Part shown: positions 1 to 11,761 of the stretch, in pieces | Layout: each line of letters opens with the position of its first letter | Numbering within the stretch: the first letter of the stretch is position 1 | Assembly (NCBI RefSeq): GCF_002999335.1 | Contig: NW_020312060.1 | Span: 1-64,000, forward strand | DNA from: Cyclospora cayetanensis | Taxonomy: Eukaryota; Apicomplexa; Conoidasida; Eucoccidiorida; Eimeriidae | DNA: 64,000 bases | Reading direction: 5' to 3' | Translations under genes and position numbers: made by a program | The notes under the pieces: model-generated | Databases searched by the model: none | What the model saw: only the letters and a program-made list of their open reading frames with translations | Told to the model about the DNA's origin: nothing

Positions 1-1748
1 ACCACCGAGACATGGGAAATTCTGCGTCACAGCAATTTTGTTTGGGGGCTTCATGTTTGCGCGCATGCGGCACCGTTCGCCATTTTTTGGCATCAACACC
101 GGGTGTGGGCCAAAGGCGCTGGTCGATACCTATACATTGGCTATTTAAACAAATCATCCGGCTGCAAGTCAGTATCTTCTTTATGGTTCAGGATTTTCGA
201 TACTGCCGAAGATTGCTTGCTACAAGGTTGGGGATTAGTTTAGAACGATGCACTGGACCACTGGCAGGTACCCAGCCTGCCGGCAGCTCATCATTATTTT
301 GCACATCTACACACTCCCTCTTGATATTAGCCTGTTCCTGCTCTCCCTTAGCTGGGCGCTAAAGTGAACATCTTCAATAAAGAACCCGTTGCACAGCCGC
401 TAAGACGGGATGCATGCTCACAACAGCCTTCTTTCAGTACTTGCCTGTGTCCCCCGCATGAAGACTCTACTTCACCTCGTTGTTATACCGTCTCTCCTAC
501 GCGTACCATAGAGTGAGTAAGCGCCATTGGGAAGACCAAGAGGTATTTTTCCACCGCTTTATGGCACACTAACCTCCACATCGCGGAGCTGTGGTTTCAC
601 CCACGCTTTCTATCAGGTCATTCGTGGCATATCTAGGATTAAATCAGGGTGCACGGATCCAGCATAGAAACCACGGATCATGCTACTAAAACCTAGCTCA
701 AGATAGCCTTTAGCTGGCGTTGACTTGCCACTCCTTGCGATGTGCCTCCCGTCAGCAAACCTGAGCCTTAAGGACTGTGCTGGTGGGTGACCAGGCAGCT
801 TGCATTTCTGCGCCGTCACCTTATTCAACAGACACATCTCATATCCTTCTAGAAGAAGCGCTAGATCTTGTTCATTAATATGAGCTTGCACCATTGCATC
901 GCGGTGGCAGTCCCAATGCGGCTCTATTCTCTGCTGCTCCCTTCGCTCCGCCGCAGCCTGAGTAAAGGTTCTCTGTCTCCTTTATGCACCTTCTGTGCTC
1001 GCCAAACATATTCCTTTTGCTAGGAGCAGTCCTGCTATGCATGTTTTTTCAAATTTTTCGTATGGCTGATGTTTTGGTTTATATGACCCGATCTCCCGCA
1101 GTGCATGCAGGAGCATTGTACCGGGGCTCCCTAAAAGCGCGATTTTCTCTGGCTTTCTGTTCGCGTTCAACTTGGACTGCATACTTAGGCCATTTCCCGC
1201 AGCCACGGTTTCCATATATTCTAAAACCCGATTTCGTATCTTCCTTTACCCAAAAACGTATATAGTAATCTCCTTCGCTCTGGAAACCTCACGTTGTTCA
1301 TCAATTCCAGGGACCCACCAGTTTGGTTCAGTGTCTGTGTCACTGCCCATGATTATCAGCTGATCTCGACATAAATTGATGAGTCAGGGCGTGTATAAAG
1401 GCTTAAAATGTAGCGATCCGCAGTCAGAAAACTTCTCTTGTTTTGGTATGGCAACCATTGGAGTGAGTCTCCTTGCATTAGGCATTCCGCAAAGGTCCAA
1501 ACTTCGTGTAAGGGGTACAAAGCGAGTTCAATCCCGATCCGGCTGATGAAGTTTATGCACACTCGGCTGTCTGTACTCCTGTCATATTTTTCTGGTCGGT
1601 ATAAGCTTATCGATGCATCCATAAGTATTCTATTGGCTGACAAATCATGCCCTTCTCGGAGCTGTGGAGCAACAGCGTTCACATAACCTAGCAGGACCGC
1701 CCCTGCCGCCTTGATAGGCATTGTGGAGCCACATACTTTCATTGCCAC
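1..1748 (-). mobile_element. Decayed Ty3/gypsy-like retrotransposon, copy 1 (gag, protease, start of RT)
   Basis: Read on the minus strand from high to low coordinates this is the 5' internal part of an LTR retrotransposon. At 1748-1356 an open frame of about 130 codons looks like Gag (a basic, Trp-containing stretch with LQWLPYQNK). At 894-613 a frame ends in HPDLILDMPRM, matching the retropepsin C-terminal signature (…DLILGMPW) of Ty3/gypsy proteases. The DNA from 362 to 1 continues into the pre-RT region. The same order and about 70-75% matching DNA recurs on the plus strand at 20.9-22.0 kb (copy 2), for example around 1000-1215 versus 21090-21320. Frames are interrupted, there is no intact polyprotein, and the RT and integrase would lie left of the window. 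The family assignment rests mainly on copy 2. Confidence 0.7.
613..894 (-). pseudogene. Retropepsin (aspartic protease) remnant of copy 1
   Basis: A 93-codon open frame on the minus strand. Residues near the end (LRFADGRHIARSGKSTPAKG, then HPDLILDMPRM) follow the usual layout of a Ty3/gypsy protease: beta strands of the flap, then a hydrophobic Asp-Leu-Ile-Leu-x-Met-Pro block. The catalytic D-S/T-G triad is not visible in this frame, so it is N-terminally incomplete or mutated. The corresponding DNA in copy 2 at about 21400-21620 is more broken. No function is expected. Confidence 0.55.
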
Positions 1749-1789
1749 AGCGCTTTCTTACCAGTCTGTTGACAACAATCAAACTACCA

Positions 1790-2300
1790 TGCGCCTTGTT
1801 TGGAAACAGACAAATGAAGTGAGGAAGCCTGACATTCCACTTCATGAACAGCCAGTGGATGAGCTATGAACAGCTGCATCGAACCATGCCGTGTTACCAA
1901 CCGGAATGCTTTATCTATTGTTTGGCAGAAGATTACTAACTCCGGATTTCAATACAGACTTGATAGAATATTAGTAAATGCTTCTAAACACAGCTTCCTC
2001 TTCACTGCCGGCGCCCCTCAGTTTTCGAAATAAGGGGGAAAGGCAACTAGGGTGCGTGCATTCCCGCCCTCTGGACACCCCTACAATTCATAGCTACTTG
2101 CATATGAAGCATGGCACACAAGCGCAATAAGCTGCATCTTCTTGTATCGAGCAAACAGTGCTCTGCAACAAAAGAAATTAGAATTAATATATCAAATGAC
2201 AGGTTCTTTACAAATCCCTAGTAAAATGCAACTACTGCAGTAGAAAGCGTTCAAGTTTAACTTCTCTCGCCAAAGCCCGCGTTGCAGGGCGCTGGAGAAG
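1790..2300 (-). repeat. LTR-like repeat, copy A
   Basis: This AT-richer stretch matches, on the minus strand, segments at about 13095-13560 (same strand) and at about 20040-20430 and 25290-25690 (plus strand). Shared landmarks are a CACGCACCC-type block (2055-2065) and GGTTCGATGCAG (read on the minus strand near 1880). It sits immediately upstream of the Gag-like frame of copy 1, the position of a 5' LTR. Exact ends were not defined; they would need an alignment of the four copies. Confidence 0.6.
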
Positions 2301-3641
2301 TGAGCCTAAACTGTCAATGATGGTTCCGTACACTTCCGTCAAGGCTACCAAAAGCAAAAAAGAGAGCTAGTATCATAGAGGAACCCCCATGTAATGCACA
2401 GCAAGAATTTTGAAGAGGTGTGCAATGTGCCAGGAAGGCTCATGTCTGGCATGCACCTCGAAACGCTGCAACGAGCCTACGCTACCCATCGTCACTAACA
2501 GCAAGCTTGTTCTTTAAAGCTCGACTGAGTGCACGAACGACAAGCGGGTGTACGCATTAGCACTTCTTCTTAAACCGAAACCGGGTCATATCCATAGCTG
2601 TGCCTTTCCCGCCAGTGGAAAGGCCACTTTCTCATTCTTCCCTGCCATGTCTCTCGGAAAATGTCTATCATTAAAGGAGCTAAGAGGAACAATTAGATTT
2701 CCAAAATACTTCACAAGGTGTGAGTTATATAGCCCGGCACCACAATGGCAGGCCGCTGTGTCTCCCACCAATTACGATGGCATTTTTGTCTTTACGCCTC
2801 ACTCTATCGGGCTGTGTTACTCAGTACTCTAAGGCTCAGTTGAGGCTTCAGCCATGAAGCACTCAGCTGCAGTCGCCACGGTCCTCTCCGTGTGATCAAC
2901 ATCTCTCCGTCATTCCGGTTGGTCTACATGTGTGTATATCACCCCGTCTCGCCCACAAGGTGCGCTGCCTGCGCTAGAACAGCGGCTTGTGTCACAAGGA
3001 AAGCTAATAGTGCTCTATCGTCCTCTATCTCATAGGCAACAAGAAATTGCAGCGGTATACAAGCCGTTGCTGCCTGAACTACATCCTTTGCATGGCGTTG
3101 GGCTTCCTGACTGCCTGAGACCAACAAGGGGGGGGTTCCCAGGTGGGTTTGTGTTACTCTCCCATCAATTTTGTGTGGCTTCACTGAGCAAGCATAACAG
3201 CAAATAAAAAACAGTGGAGGCCAAGTAGTACTGCAAACAGCCCATAGCAGCGGCAGAGAACCGTACCTACCACATATTATCTATCCCCACGAAGTCAGGC
3301 AGCAGTGACAATAGAGCATCCCACTACAGAACTTTTCAGGAATTCTATTTAACTCTTGCGAAAGCAGTGGCCGTGAAAACAAAAACAGGTGCACCACAAC
3401 AATCAACCGTCCCAACAACCGCGCAGCTAGGAAGGCAAAAGTGACAGAAACACCATACGCATATGCAACGCACCTGCGTTGAGCCTCCCCAAACGGAGGC
3501 AATCCTGCTCCATAAGTTTGGCCGCGGGTCGACTCCACGGCAGAACAGCGGAGTTTTCCCGTCCAGATATAGGAATTCAACGGCAGCACGCATTGCCTGG
3601 AAACCCGGAAAACGCAAACCGTAATGGTGTTGCCCTATACT
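2301..3641. other. Non-coding stretch, no convincing gene
   Basis: Short open frames occur on both strands (for example minus 3184-2939) but none has splice partners, family motifs or coding bias that I trust. The part near 2301-2530 may still belong to the LTR. The region just below 3640 is the presumed 3' flank of the RRM gene. Confidence 0.4.
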
Positions 3642-4294
3642 TTAAGTCCCACAGAGCCCGTTAGCCCCACACCCTAATGGCGTTATCATTGCATCATGAA
3701 CAATACGTTCGCCACTCACAACCGCTGGTTCTGGGTTTGAGAATACCACAACAAAGTTTCCTTCGCCACCGATGCTTTGAACTCTCTCCACACGGACGAC
3801 TGGGCCACTCCAAGCGGCAAAGTTCCTGACTGCTGCAGCAGAGATGCCACCTGGGAAATTACAAAGTAGAACTGACGAAGCCTCGTCATATTCTTCCGGC
3901 TGCAAAGTGCACATACACCCGAATGCAGCCCCGAAACACAACAGTAGCTGAGAGCACACCGTATCAACCCGAAGGCAATGTTGAAAAGAACGGCCAAAGG
4001 CGTTACAAGAGGCCAATGAATCCAGGAGAAAATCTCCCCGAATAAGTCAAAATGCTTGATCAGCTGCTACGCACACCTACATAGTCCCGAATCGCTGACT
4101 GTGGCACCCCAACGAAAAAACCAGATAGTTCTTACCGCGTGGATCTGTTTAAGAAGTTGAGGAATAGCCCTAGGATCCGCAAAGCTCCTTGTTTTTTGCA
4201 TAGCCGTGTTCGGCTTCAGACTGACAGTCCCTTGTCGAGCTGGCCGACGCTGTATCTCCACCGTTGCCTTCCGCATCAAAGGCGAGCGTTCCAT
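3642..4294 (-). CDS. Small RRM-like RNA-binding protein, two exons
   Basis: Model: exon 1 is 4294-4136 (ATG at 4294) and exon 2 is 3899-3642 with its stop, giving about 138 aa. The intron (4135-3900) has a GTAAGA donor and a TTTGCAG acceptor, both phase 0. Residues 55-130 have RRM order: a beta-1/RNP2-like strand SVLLCNFP, helix AAAVRNFAAW, beta-2 VVRVERV, beta-3/RNP1-like GNFVVVFSNPEPAV, then a last strand MITPLGC. The aromatic RNP1 positions are only partly kept. RRMs bind single-stranded RNA; the target is unknown. The N-terminal 50 residues are basic and unrecognised. An alternative frame over exon 1 (4421-4170) also looks protein-like, so the upstream structure may be wrong or the gene decayed. 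It lies alone between a retroelement LTR and the cap methyltransferase. Confidence 0.45.
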
Positions 4295-6029
4295 CTTCGC
4301 TGAGGGAGTACGATTCTGAATTTACGGTTAGGACTATTGGGGGTACCACCCTTGGGCAGGTAAAACTGCGGTTCACAGGCTCAAGAGGAGGGCGTATGGG
4401 AATTCTGCTAAGCGGCCACAAGCGCGTGAGAAGAACGATACGCCCAAGTTCTTGGAAGCCTTGGCAGACAGCCTGAAGGGTTCTACAGAACAGCTAAGCT
4501 CAACTTAAGCCATGCAACGATCAAAGATGCAAGCAGTGCTGGCTGATCAGGCATTTGCCAAACAAAATGCTGGACGTTCTTGTGTAATCCGTGCTAGCGA
4601 CACGGCACGCTCTAGTGGTACCCTGGGCACTGCTGCATTCCTCGTAAAACGTGCTGGATTATCCAGAGTTGGCTCGGAAAGCGGAAGTTTCGGCTTGAAT
4701 TTCTAAGGCTCACGGAATAAGGGGCCTGAGAAAGGAAGTGGCATATGACAGCGCGCTCACTGTCGATACTACCACTCCGGGCGACTACACACTAGGGTCG
4801 CCACTCATGGAGAGGCCCCTCAATAGGAAATGCCTGCGACAACGGTTTAAATGCTAATACTCGAATAATCCGAAGCACTCGATCTGCATGATCCCCCCAA
4901 TGCCAAATTTTGACACGACGGCCCCGAGCAAATGGCATGCGCGCAAGGTCCAGCGGCCACAGCTGAAACCACCCCAAGTTCTTAGGCCTAACTCCGAGCC
5001 ACAAAGTCAAACTGGAAGTGGACGAGCAAAGTTCAGGGGCAGTGCGCATTGTACAAGGCATAAGGAGGGCACTTCCATGAGTGGTTGCTGCAGCAAAGCA
5101 TCTCCAGCGCGCCTACCAAGAGTCACTGGCGTTGCTGCCAAATCCAGCAGCATCGCTGCAGTGCTGGTTCGCTGCTGCATTTTATTGAGGCACCCGTGGT
5201 CACACACTGGTGTAAACCGCTCGAATGAGGCATAAATGTCTCTATGCACACACATTCCTCATAGATATACTTTTAAATTCATCATGTACGGATGCACTGC
5301 GCCTGCATTCATGCAAAATATACATAGCCTTGTACATCTCCTACTTGCACGCCATCCTAGAAAAAATAATCTCGTCGGTTGCAGCGTGTATCCACGATTC
5401 AAGGCATAGCCGAACTGGTAGGGGCATATCAGGCGCCGCACCTATCAGCATACTCATCTCTAATTGCCACTACCACATGCACTTCACCAGGAGCACGCAG
5501 CACTTTGACCGTTTCTTCTGCCTTCGCAGAATTATGAATCGCTCAATCATTGACTGCATGGTGTGGCTGTTTGAATGTTCGATTTTTGGCCAGTAGGGTT
5601 GGTAAGTCCTAAATTTAAAGAACGAACGCTGCCCGCCGAACCTTCCGTTGCAATTAGTGCAGCTGATCGGTGCTTAGGTGTATACTAATGTGCAGTTTAG
5701 CTATATCTCGGACCTCATGCTGGGAACTGTGAGGGGCTAGAGCAGCGCACGATCGGGGGCTCTTTGGAGCATTCATTTAATAATTCTCTTTGCTTCAATA
5801 TGGTTTTAGAGCTGAGGCGATCCTTATGGAGGCTACGGGACCAGCAGTACATGCAGTCCTTGAGGCGCCAGGGATATACGGAACTTTGGGCCTTCAAATT
5901 ATTAAATAGACGGGTTTTAGCCAATAGAACCTCATCCAAAATGCCAGGCGTGGGATGCACACAAACAAAATGCTAAAGCCTAAGCACTGGTCGCCATGAT
6001 CACGCAGCATGTTACTGCTGCTGCTTGGC
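4295..6029. other. Intergenic stretch with one unassigned minus-strand ORF
   Basis: The only candidate is an 89-codon ATG frame on the minus strand at 5061-4792 (contains RGRRVKIWHWGDHADRVLRI). It has no recognisable family and no clear splice links to its neighbours, so it is not called as a gene. The rest looks non-coding. The stretch below 6030 is the 3' flank of the Gln-rich last exon of the cap methyltransferase gene. Confidence 0.35.
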
Positions 6030-9000
6030 CTACTGATCCTGCCGATTATGGTCTGTTCCTTCCTGTAGTTGCTGGTGCAGCGCTTCAAGTTGCTGCTGCT
6101 GTAGTGCGAGTCTCGCTCTCTCCTGCTGCAGTATCAAAAGCTGCTGGTGCTGCCCTGCTGCTTCCACCACAGAAGGATCGGGTACTCCCAACCCTCCAAA
6201 GTTAGAAGCAGAGAGTACGCCGTGCTGGCCATATTGTTGCTGCTGCTGGTTGTGTGTTAGGGAAAGGAAAGATCCCATTTCAAGCAATGAACCTTCCGGA
6301 AGCGTTGTGTCTGCATCTGTTGTTGGTGCTGATTCCGCAAGAGCAGAACCACTTTGTTTGCGGTGGAGCTGCTGCTGCACTTGCTGCTGCTGCTGTGACA
6401 ATGACGGCCCTTGAAAAAGATGCTTGTACACGCTCGTGTTTGATTGCTGTTCTTGCTGCTGCAACTGCTGCTGTTGTAGACCCATAAAAACCGGTTCTTG
6501 TTGTTGGGGCCGCAATCGCTGCTGCATCGATTGCTGCTGCTGCAGCTGTTGCTGAAGGTGCTGCTGCAATAGCAGCTGCTGCTGCAGCGCCTCTGGGGTG
6601 AGTGTACTGATGTTTCTGTACTGAAGCATTTGCAGCTGCTGCATTTGTAGCAGCTGCAGCTGCAGCTGTAGCTGCTGCTGTTTCTTCTGGTCCTCCCTCT
6701 GCTGTTGCAGTTGCTGCTCCAGTTGCCTCAGCTGAAGCTGCAGCAAGTCAGTCTCCCTGTCGCGTTGCTGCAATTGCTGCTCCTGCCCTCCAGCGACCCC
6801 CCAGCTGCTGCCAGTGCTGCCACGGGGTGCTGTGAACAGCGTCTTTACTCCCCGAGGGGGCAGAGTTACGTATTGTTGCCGCTGTTGCGGCTGCAACAGG
6901 GATTGCTGATGGAGCCTAGGTGGCTTTCCGGGGGCTACAGGCATCTTAAGACCGGGAAAGCTGCTGCCACCATTGCTGATGAGCTTGTTATGATACAGCC
7001 GCAGTTGCTCAAGAGTGTTTTCTAGAGGAGGCAGCGGCGACCTTTTGCTGTTACCGCTGTGTAGCTGCTGACGGTGATACTTGGTTTTTTTCCCCTGCTG
7101 CAGTTCCTGTACCTGAATACGCAAGACTCTCCAACCCAAAGCACTACGCCCTCAAGCCAACCACAAAATCCAAGCTGCATGCCTCGAACCGTGCCTGCGC
7201 TCTGGCTAGTGGGTACGGCTTCCGGTGTGCTGGTATCTAGCTGCGCTTACCTTGGATAAGACCATGGAGATGGCAACAAACTGGCGTACGCACAAGATTG
7301 TAGCGGCCTCGCTCAGGCTCTTCATGAAGCGAACATCTGCATGCCGACACGCAAACACCAGGGAGCCGAGCGCTCTACAGGGGGCCTGCTGGCCGCTCTT
7401 TTGGGAAAAGGCAATGAGGTCCGGTTATCGCGTCTGACCTGTAAGAAAGAGCTCGGGAGGGAGGATAGCCTCGGGGAGGTGACATCTGGGCACAGCATTT
7501 TGCTGGTACAAGAAATGGAGGGACGAGACCGCGTGAAACAGCGAAAGGAAGAAAGGAGAGCGCCGGCTTTTCAAGTGCAGCCCCACCAGGTACCTGTAAG
7601 CAACCAAACCACATCAGAAGGGAAGCAAATGGCATGTAGGCACTTCCTCGAAGCAGCTCGACGCCTGATCTTGTGTGTGTTCTCTTAAAATCCTCTCCCT
7701 CCTTCGGCAGCTACATTTCCCTGGATCCCTTTCTCCCCCTCGTATCAATTGATTTTGTGGCTCCCGCCAGCGCTAAACCCGTTTCTGAGTGCCGCCCTAG
7801 ATGAGCGCCTCATCTAGGCGCACTATCAAAGCCCTAGGAAGACGCTACATGCGAGTGTATTTAGGTCGTTAGCTTTGGGTTCGCTTGCCTTTCACTGTTC
7901 ACCGCCCTGCTCCGCACAGGCTTCAGGATTAAACATCCCCTAAACAACTGCCTAACAGCGTACACTACACTTGCCTGCAGCAAACACACACGGAAGACAC
8001 GCCAAGCTGTGTGGTCTTTGAAGACCAACCTCAAGAGCCTACGCCTTTGCCGCGCAGCCTAGCGTCATAGCCAGCACTCTAAATCCTCAGGTCTCAAAGA
8101 GCCTTTTCTGACTGACAGTGAAGACAGAAAAACAGTCAAACAGCTTGAGAACAAAGTGGCCCCCTTCTTGCAACAACAGCAACGCTCCGAGCAGCTCAGA
8201 TAGCAGCAGAGGGCCAGATATCAGTTCTTGAAGGTTCTCCACGTGACGGCCTTCGTGCAAAGCTGCAGACGCAAAAGGCAAATCGCTGCTACCTAGAGTA
8301 TGACGGCGTTGCAAAGCATGACGCTTCGGAAACAAGCCACACTCTCGGTCGATGTAGGAGCACCAGCAAGCGAATGCGGCAGATATGGGCGCAGAGGGTG
8401 GCATGCAAGATCGCGGACGGAGAGGCGACTTTGAATGCATAGATGGTCAAACGAGTGTATATACAAACACGAAGCTAGCCAACGGCACCTCTGGTTCTGG
8501 GGCTTTGGAGCTTACAGAGCTGGAAGCCACCGTCTGCAACCACGAGTGCAACGCCTTCCTCAAAGTTCAAGACGGGATCTTCTGCAGAAACACGCGACAA
8601 GCTCTTGATTCCAAACCCTTGTTGGTCCTAAGGTCCTGAGCTAGAGCCCAGAGCAAACGCCCTCTAAACCCTAACGGGTGCGCGCTACAAACCTGCAGTA
8701 TGCTCGGCATTCTTTGCGTTGGCTGGAGAGTGCACGCCTTGCTGCGCTTGCTGCTCTTGCTGCTGTTGGGTTTGCTGCGGCCCCTGCTGCTCTTTCCTGG
8801 AGCGAAGAAACTGGAAGATTTCACTCGCTACGTGCTGCAGATTTCCCGCAGCACAGATGTCTCCCGTGCCATCAGTCCCCCAGAGAGCTGCACACACCGG
8901 TACACGCGGAGGGTCAGACGCCCCTGGATGCCGGAGCAGCAATTGGAAAACGCTGGCAGAGAGTCGGAGGCTAGGCCGAGGCGAGGCAGGGGATAGGTAG

Positions 9001-11749
9001 AGGCTGGGCGAGAACGAGGTGGAGGCTAGGCAGAGACGCGGCAGAGAAGGGGATCAACAAAAGCGCGAATCTCCCCAAAACGCGTTCGAGAAGTCATGCA
9101 CGAGCAAAGGAGGACAGTTCCGAGTTGCAGCTTTGGCGTAGCGGCAGGAGCAGCTTGCGGGATTCCGCTTCTTACGTTGGAAGTGGGAATGACTGATGAG
9201 CGTAGAATACCACTCGGTGCTCTTGGCCAGCTCGGAACCCTTCTTTGTGACTCCGAATCCGTAGATCTCCGTGCCCTGTTGCTGCTGCTTCAGCTGCTCC
9301 TGCTGAGCCTGCGGTTGCTTCAGGCGTCGCAGCACCTCCTCGGCAATTGCCGCAAAGATATCTCCCCTGTGGGAGGCGCGCGCGTTCGAAAGGTTCGCCA
9401 AGTCATGGCTTGCCAGACCTCCCCCTTCCCATGCCCCCGATTGGCATCGGCTTAGAATAAACAAGCTCCACGCTCCCGGACCGCCGCAGAGATCGACGAA
9501 AACTTTCGTCGCCGGTGGGGTTGTTGTTCCTGGTGCCTCTGTTGCTAGTTCGACAGCGCAACTCCCTGCACCTGCTTCTGCAGCGTCCTGCTGCACGGCG
9601 CAGGCGCTGCGTGGATCGGTGCCTCCTCGAGGCTCTGCTCCTGCTTGTTGAAGATGGCAGCCTCCACTGAGTGCTCCCAAGAGGCCGCACCCGTCGCCGT
9701 CGCTGCCGCAGTGGCGGCTGCACCACTTGTCGATGCAGAAACTCATCTCCTCTATTTTGTCGCCTGCTCTGCTGTGGTTCGGCTTGCTTCGCATAGAGTC
9801 CTGAGGGAAGAGCGACTCCCTCGCTTGATGATACAGGTGCGCTGTGCACGAATCACACCACAACGGCGCAACCCCCTTCACCTGCTGCCAGAAACTGCCC
9901 CAAGCCGCCCGACCACGCGGGAGCAAGGCAGACGTCTGTTTCGGCGAGAGTAGGACCCTTGAAACGAAAAGCGCACTCTCGAGCCAATTGCGCATTGCTG
10001 AGAGGCACGAGAACTGAAGGAGCCCAGCCAAACCCTACACACTGACCTCTCCCAGAGTCAAAGATCTGGTCAAGCTTCGCTCTTTGCTCCATAACGGACT
10101 GCACAAGCCGAGGGGAACAGACGGCAGAAACCGTCAGTCTCTTCTCGCAAATTGAAGGATACAAATACAGGACGCGCTGCAAGTGAACTGCTTCATTCGA
10201 TGTTTTCGCTGCTGCTGGCTGGTGTGCGGCTGCGGGATTGGGAGACGCCGTGTCTGGCGACGCCTCCCCCGCCCTTTCAAGCTTCTTCATCTTGTCGCCT
10301 CCTTCCTGCATACGAAGACAGCAGGCAGAGGCAGGGGTTTCTTCTCGCTGCCCATCGCCACACACCACCGTGCATTTGCACCCAACGGCCCCCTTGCAAC
10401 CCAAAGGTTGACGATAAAATAGAAGCAATGCGCGTGGTTGCTCCGTCTGCTCAGCATGTAGGCGTCACCTGTTTAGTCGTCCCTATGGTCGATGGATCAC
10501 AAGAGACACTTCTCTGCCCGCCTTTGGTGCGGAGACGTGTCCTCTGCGGGCATGCGGGCAGGCTGCAGCAGCGCCGGGAGGTGTTTTGCAACTTTGCTGG
10601 CTGGGAGGGTTGTTGACTCTCGAGCTGCTCCTGCGCAGACGCCTTCGCCTGCTGCCTCAGGTGTTGCTGCTGCGTTGGCGTCGGCCCCTGAGCCTCAGCG
10701 CCAGCCGATGTTTCCGAGGTAGAGGGCTCTGTACCTTGAGAAACAGCGGCAGCATCTTGAACTGCTGCTGCAGCTCTCGCTGCTTGGGCTGTCAGCTGCA
10801 CAGCAGCAAGCGCTGCAGCAGCAGCATCATTCTGGCTGCCAACTCGCGTTTCGCCCCAGTGGAACGTGGACACACTCTCCTTGTCCGTCTCCAGTGCAAA
10901 TGACAGGAGCTGTGGATGCCGCAGCTGCCTCTGTATCCAGCAGTGTCTTTCTTCTGCCTGCAGATCCTGCGTTGCTGCTTCGGGGGCGGATGCCAGTGCG
11001 GCTGCCGAGAGGGAAGGCACCCTGTCCTCGGCTGCTGCTGCCGTGACTCTTAGTCCTGTGTTTGGCGTGCCTAGTGCCAAGGGTAGCCAGCCGTGATCTG
11101 GAGGTGGAGGAGCCACCCCCCTAGTGCCCTCGTGCGCTGAGGACGGGCATTGTGATGGAACGCATGCAGACGCTGAATTTGCTGCGTTTACGCCCACTGC
11201 TAAGGTACCCGCTGCTGCCGCTGTGTCCTCGCAACGGGTAGCAAAGCCGTTTGAATCTTCGAGACTCTGTTGCAATTCGTCAAGTACCTGCGTCGCTGCT
11301 GCTCCTTGTGGTACTGCCGCCACTTGATGCTGCTGCTGGAGCCAGTCGACCGCATCTGCAGGGGGGCCTGTCACCAGCAGATGCTGCTGCGGTTGTTGCA
11401 GCTGCTGGAATGACTCGAAGGCTCCCATGAATGGGCCGATTCTCGAACTGCCGCCTTTGACGCCGTGACAGCCCGCTAGAAGCTGCAGCTGCGGCTGGGG
11501 ATGTCCCTTTGCTGTCTCCTGCAACTGCTGCGACAGCTGCTGCCCTTGCAGCAGCTGCCGGAGAGTGGAACGAGCCGAGTCACTCGACGCCTGGAGGCCC
11601 TGCTGCTGCAGCGATAACTCCTGTTGCTGCTGTAGGCCAGTATTATGGTGCGCTGGCTGGGCTTGGTGGCAGTAGGAGGACCCCCCGGGGGCTGCAGCGG
11701 GCAGTTCCTGGTGTGTCGGGAAGGGAAGGAGAAGTGGAGGAGCAGACAT
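6030..11749 (-). CDS. mRNA cap-specific (nucleoside-2'-O-)-methyltransferase, CMTR1 type, Gln-rich
   Basis: Methylates the 2'-O of the first transcribed nucleotide using SAM; nuclear. Ten exons: 11749-10469, 10305-10047, 9997-9176, 8887-8693, 8581-8516, 8292-8117, 7974-7889, 7593-7439, 7372-7251, 7112-6030; about 1,414 aa. ATG is at 11749; an in-frame GTG at 11761 was rejected. All phases agree. Rossmann core: SAM motif VDLCGGPGAWS (about residue 681), GFGVTKKG (759), LWGTDGTGDI (790), catalytic Asp in VVADGGF (868), catalytic Lys in GGHFVLKLFD (922), then NSER (958), as in human CMTR1. The first catalytic Lys may be in SRAGDKIEE. A C-terminal helix follows (RFMKSLSEAATIL). N-terminal 430 and C-terminal 360 residues are Gln/Ala/Leu low complexity. 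Intron 7 is GC-AG. The 49-nt intron 2 (10046-9998) and the intron 8 acceptor are least certain. No RrmJ-associated G-patch or WW domain was seen. Confidence 0.88.
7594..7888 (-). other. GC-AG intron 7 of the cap methyltransferase gene
   Basis: The donor reads GAAAG|GCAAGC and the acceptor TTGCTTACAG|GTACC. Splicing here joins the codons for …RAVNSE-R and YLVGLHLK, recreating the NSERYxV block conserved in CMTR1 proteins in phase 2. No GT donor in the exon end gives this reading. This is the best-supported GC-AG intron in the window because protein homology brackets both sides. Confidence 0.8.
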
Positions 11750-11761
11750 AGTGGGCGGCAC

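Noticed and set aside
8662..8678. Telomere-like CTAAACCCTAA (also GTTTAGGGTTT at about 20312)
   Set aside because: Single isolated words, not an array. They are typical of scattered telomere-like words in coccidian genomes and do not mark a chromosome end.
10492..11751. Plus-strand Leu/Cys/Ala ORFs opposite the methyltransferase N-terminus
   Set aside because: The minus frame is open for over 420 codons and splices in phase to the catalytic exons. The plus frames are CAG shadows.
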